A model generated the notes under the pieces. That model saw nothing but the letters and a program-made list of their open reading frames with translations, ran no database searches and was not told where the DNA came from. Both the position numbers and the translations under genes were made by a program. 64,000 nt of DNA from Sclerurus mexicanus (taxonomy: Eukaryota; Chordata; Aves; Passeriformes; Furnariidae), in assembly GCA_013396755.1 (NCBI GenBank), contig VWZF01002904.1:1-64000 (forward strand). The letters run 5' to 3'. The number at the start of each line of letters is the position of its first letter. Position 1 is the stretch's first letter. This document shows positions 61,680 through 64,000 of this stretch, in pieces.

Positions 61680-61800
61680 TCATTACAGTCCAATTAAAAT
61701 GCGGTTTTAACCTAACGCTAGGTTGATTATTAATTGTCTGGAAGGCCTTTTTCCTTCTGTGCCTTTAATTAGGATTTCCCATTACAGCCTCATCCAGAAG
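61680..61800. promoter_or_regulatory. candidate conserved non-coding element (by composition)
   Basis: CATTACAGTCCAATTAAAATG, GGTTGATTATTAATTGTC and CTTTAATTAGGATTTCCCATTACAG place at least five TAAT/ATTA cores, including a TGATTATTAAT composite, in 110 bp. Conservation is untested. Confidence 0.25.
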
Positions 61801-61804
61801 CACA

Positions 61805-64000
61805 GGGGGCTGAGAGCTCCATGCAGTGCTGCAGAGCTGTGCCACGGGCAGGTGGGTCTGGGCCTGCACACTGTAAGCAGGTGGGGTGGAAGAATTCCCA
61901 AGCCCCTCTTCCAGAGTGACAAGAGACTGGGCACATCCAGCTGGGGCTTCTCACCTTGGGCCTTCAGCTGAAGGCTTTGATATTGGGGTCCAGTGTTTGA
62001 TTGTGCTGTGAAGTGGGACAGGACTTCTGTTGGTTGCAAGACAGCTCCTTTTTAATTTATTTACTTCTTTGTGTAGTGTGGAAACTTAAGAAGTGCAAGG
62101 CCCCTCAAAGAAGATTTTTGTGTCTCCAGGTGTGCAGTGGGAGCAGGACTGGAAATTCTTGGGCTTGTTTGCTTTCTGCTCGTTATAAATCTGTTTGGCA
62201 TTTAATCATTGGGAAGAAGTCTTAGTGACAAGGACATGAAAGGAAGATGATGTTAAGTGGAACTCCATGTGTTGAAATGTCTGGTTTCACCTGGCTGGTA
62301 CAGCATGATGTGGAGTACCTTGTAAAGGTATTGCTTAGGGCCAAAGGTGGCCCAGCTGGGGTTTGTTTTGGGAGGGGATGGCTCACTCTTACATATTGCA
62401 CAGTAGGAAACCTTCTGCCTTGAAGCTCCCCAGTGATTTATTGGAGGTGTTTAACCAAGCCCTTAAATGGGTTAGTAGACTAGCACCTTCAGGGAAGTTG
62501 CTCTTTATAATTTAACTTTGAGAGAGCAGGTTATAGTGCTCTCAAACAGTCGTGTCAAAGACCCAGCAAAAATTAATGGCTCAGAACTAATGGCAGGCTT
62601 TCCAGGATGCTGCTCTGATTTATTGAGTGATGCTAAGCTCCAGCATCCTTGTGTGGAGAGCACTTGCCTTCCTGTAAGGGGGCTAATATTACCTCAAGCT
62701 GTTGTCAGTTGACTTGGTGAATTGCTGAGATGCCACTCCGGGTGTAGAAAGCTGGTGGTGATTACTCCGAAGCATTCAAAGAGCAGAAACCCTGGGGAAA
62801 GGCTGATGAGCTGCCCGGGAGGATGATGTTCCAGCCGTGTAAACAAACTCCTGCAGTCTCCTGGTCATAATGAGGACCAGGCCCCAGTGACAGAGCCCAC
62901 TCTGCTCTGTGCTGCTGCATTGGAGCTGAGCAATTTGCAGGGGAAAGTGATTGGAGGCAGGCCCTGGGATGCACGTAATCCACTAATCACCACTCGGAGA
63001 CTCCTGGTGCTTGGGAACAGCAGGAGGGAATTGGCTTTTATGAGCTGAAGGAGACGCTGGCATATGTTGTTGAGGAGAGGGGGAGGAGGGACTGCTTAAA
63101 TATTTATAGATTAAGGGTACATTGGGATCCCTTCTGTCTTCTTGTGTGCCTGGTTCCCCACTTCCTCCTGGGGATAGCGAGACACAAAGTCTCCTCCGCC
63201 TTACCTGTAGTTTAACTGGGAAGCGTCCACTCTGAGCCTCCTTCCAGCCCACTGTTGGACTGGGTGGCAGTGGAGCCTTTTCACCACCCATCTGTCTGGG
63301 CTGGGTCAGTTTTCCACAGAAAATACAGCACAAGTGAAAAATCTCAGTGTACAGCAGCCTGGATGCTTACGGAAAGTGAGGGTGGAAGTGAAATAAAAAA
63401 CAGGTTAGTGGCAGGCAGAGCGCAGCTTCCTGCAGAACGTGCTCTGTGACAGTGTCCCAGTCCCTGCCCCATCATCCTGGGTATCAGAGCAGAACAGGTA
63501 GAGCCTGCAGAGGGGAGCTCCAGTGTTCCTTCCTGCCTCTCACTTGAGTAAGGGTTTGTCTTCCTGCAGACAAAAAGGTGACCTGTTCACTGGAAGGCTC
63601 CTCCTTCAGTGATTACTTTGCATGTGTGAGTTCCTCCTCCCGTTCCTAGAGGAGGGTGTGTCTCCTGTTGTGCACAGTCACAGAGGAGCAGGTGACAAAT
63701 GCTGTCTGGTCAGTCATACCTACAGACCCTGCGAGGGAGACAGAGCAGGCTCAGGAATGGGGAGAAGATGACCTCAACTGCGTCCTCCTGTTCAGGTGGA
63801 GCCACCCAACGTGGTGACTGCAATGGAATAGCAGTGCCCCACGTAGGAGCAGGAGGCTGGAGGAGAGGTCTCCTGTCACCAAACCCTCTCTGCTCTCACG
63901 GGCAGGTTGTTATCGATGGTGTCCATGAGCAAAGTGGCTGTAGGAGCCCTTCCCATGTGGACAGTGACTGTGGTACTGAACCTGAGGAGCTGTGTGTGTT
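61805..64000. other. non-coding sequence, no gene seen
   Basis: Ordinary mixed sequence to the right edge. No supported exon, RNA gene or repeat. Confidence 0.4.

Noticed and set aside
1..64000. Search for CRISPR arrays, operons, prokaryotic promoters, insertion sequences and tRNA genes
   Set aside because: None seen. The splice-like sites, avian CR1 and LTR show this is vertebrate nuclear DNA, where prokaryotic systems are not expected.

Overview
This is vertebrate nuclear DNA, most likely from a bird and probably a songbird or close relative. The best evidence is a short 3'-end CR1 retrotransposon fragment near 41.8 kb, whose wording matches the CR1 copies typical of neoavian genomes. The long gene-poor, moderately AT-rich sequence fits as well: no operon-like packing, no long open frame, GT/AG splice-like signals and a solo LTR. 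I find no complete protein-coding gene. The longest open frames (about 180 to 212 codons) lie in GC-rich sequence and match no family I know. The window is best read as the intron or intergenic part of a large locus.

Layout. Positions 1-235 hold a GC-rich 32-bp minisatellite cut by the left edge, followed at 248 by a good donor-like GTAAGA. From about 250 to 2515 a ~600-bp segment occurs twice in direct orientation, about 1.65 kb apart. A short candidate plus-strand exon lies at 3935-4043. From 4 to 27 kb there is unremarkable sequence with a MIR-like fragment (8.43 kb) and a CpG-richer block (12.46 kb). At 27.72-28.13 kb there is a solo endogenous-retrovirus LTR with near-perfect 6-bp target duplications. 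At 35.15-35.52 kb lies an antisense relic of an old CR1/L3 reverse transcriptase whose three motif regions are still in order. At 41.83-41.94 kb is the younger CR1 tail. At 44.37-45.42 kb a minus-strand reading frame of about 349 codons has only about eight stops, so it may be a decayed coding relic.

The last 15 kb (49-64 kb) has a different texture. It contains several short candidate exons (49.81 and 54.76 kb on plus, 55.95 kb on minus), two CpG-dense patches (54.8 and 58.0 kb), and several AT-rich stretches loaded with TAAT/ATTA and TGATA-type words. By composition these resemble the conserved non-coding elements found around developmental regulator genes. That is inference, because no alignment could be run.

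I did not find a convincing new biological system. The items most worth a computation are the direct repeat pair, the decayed minus-strand frame at 44-45 kb, and the candidate exons at 3.9, 49.8 and 55.9 kb.
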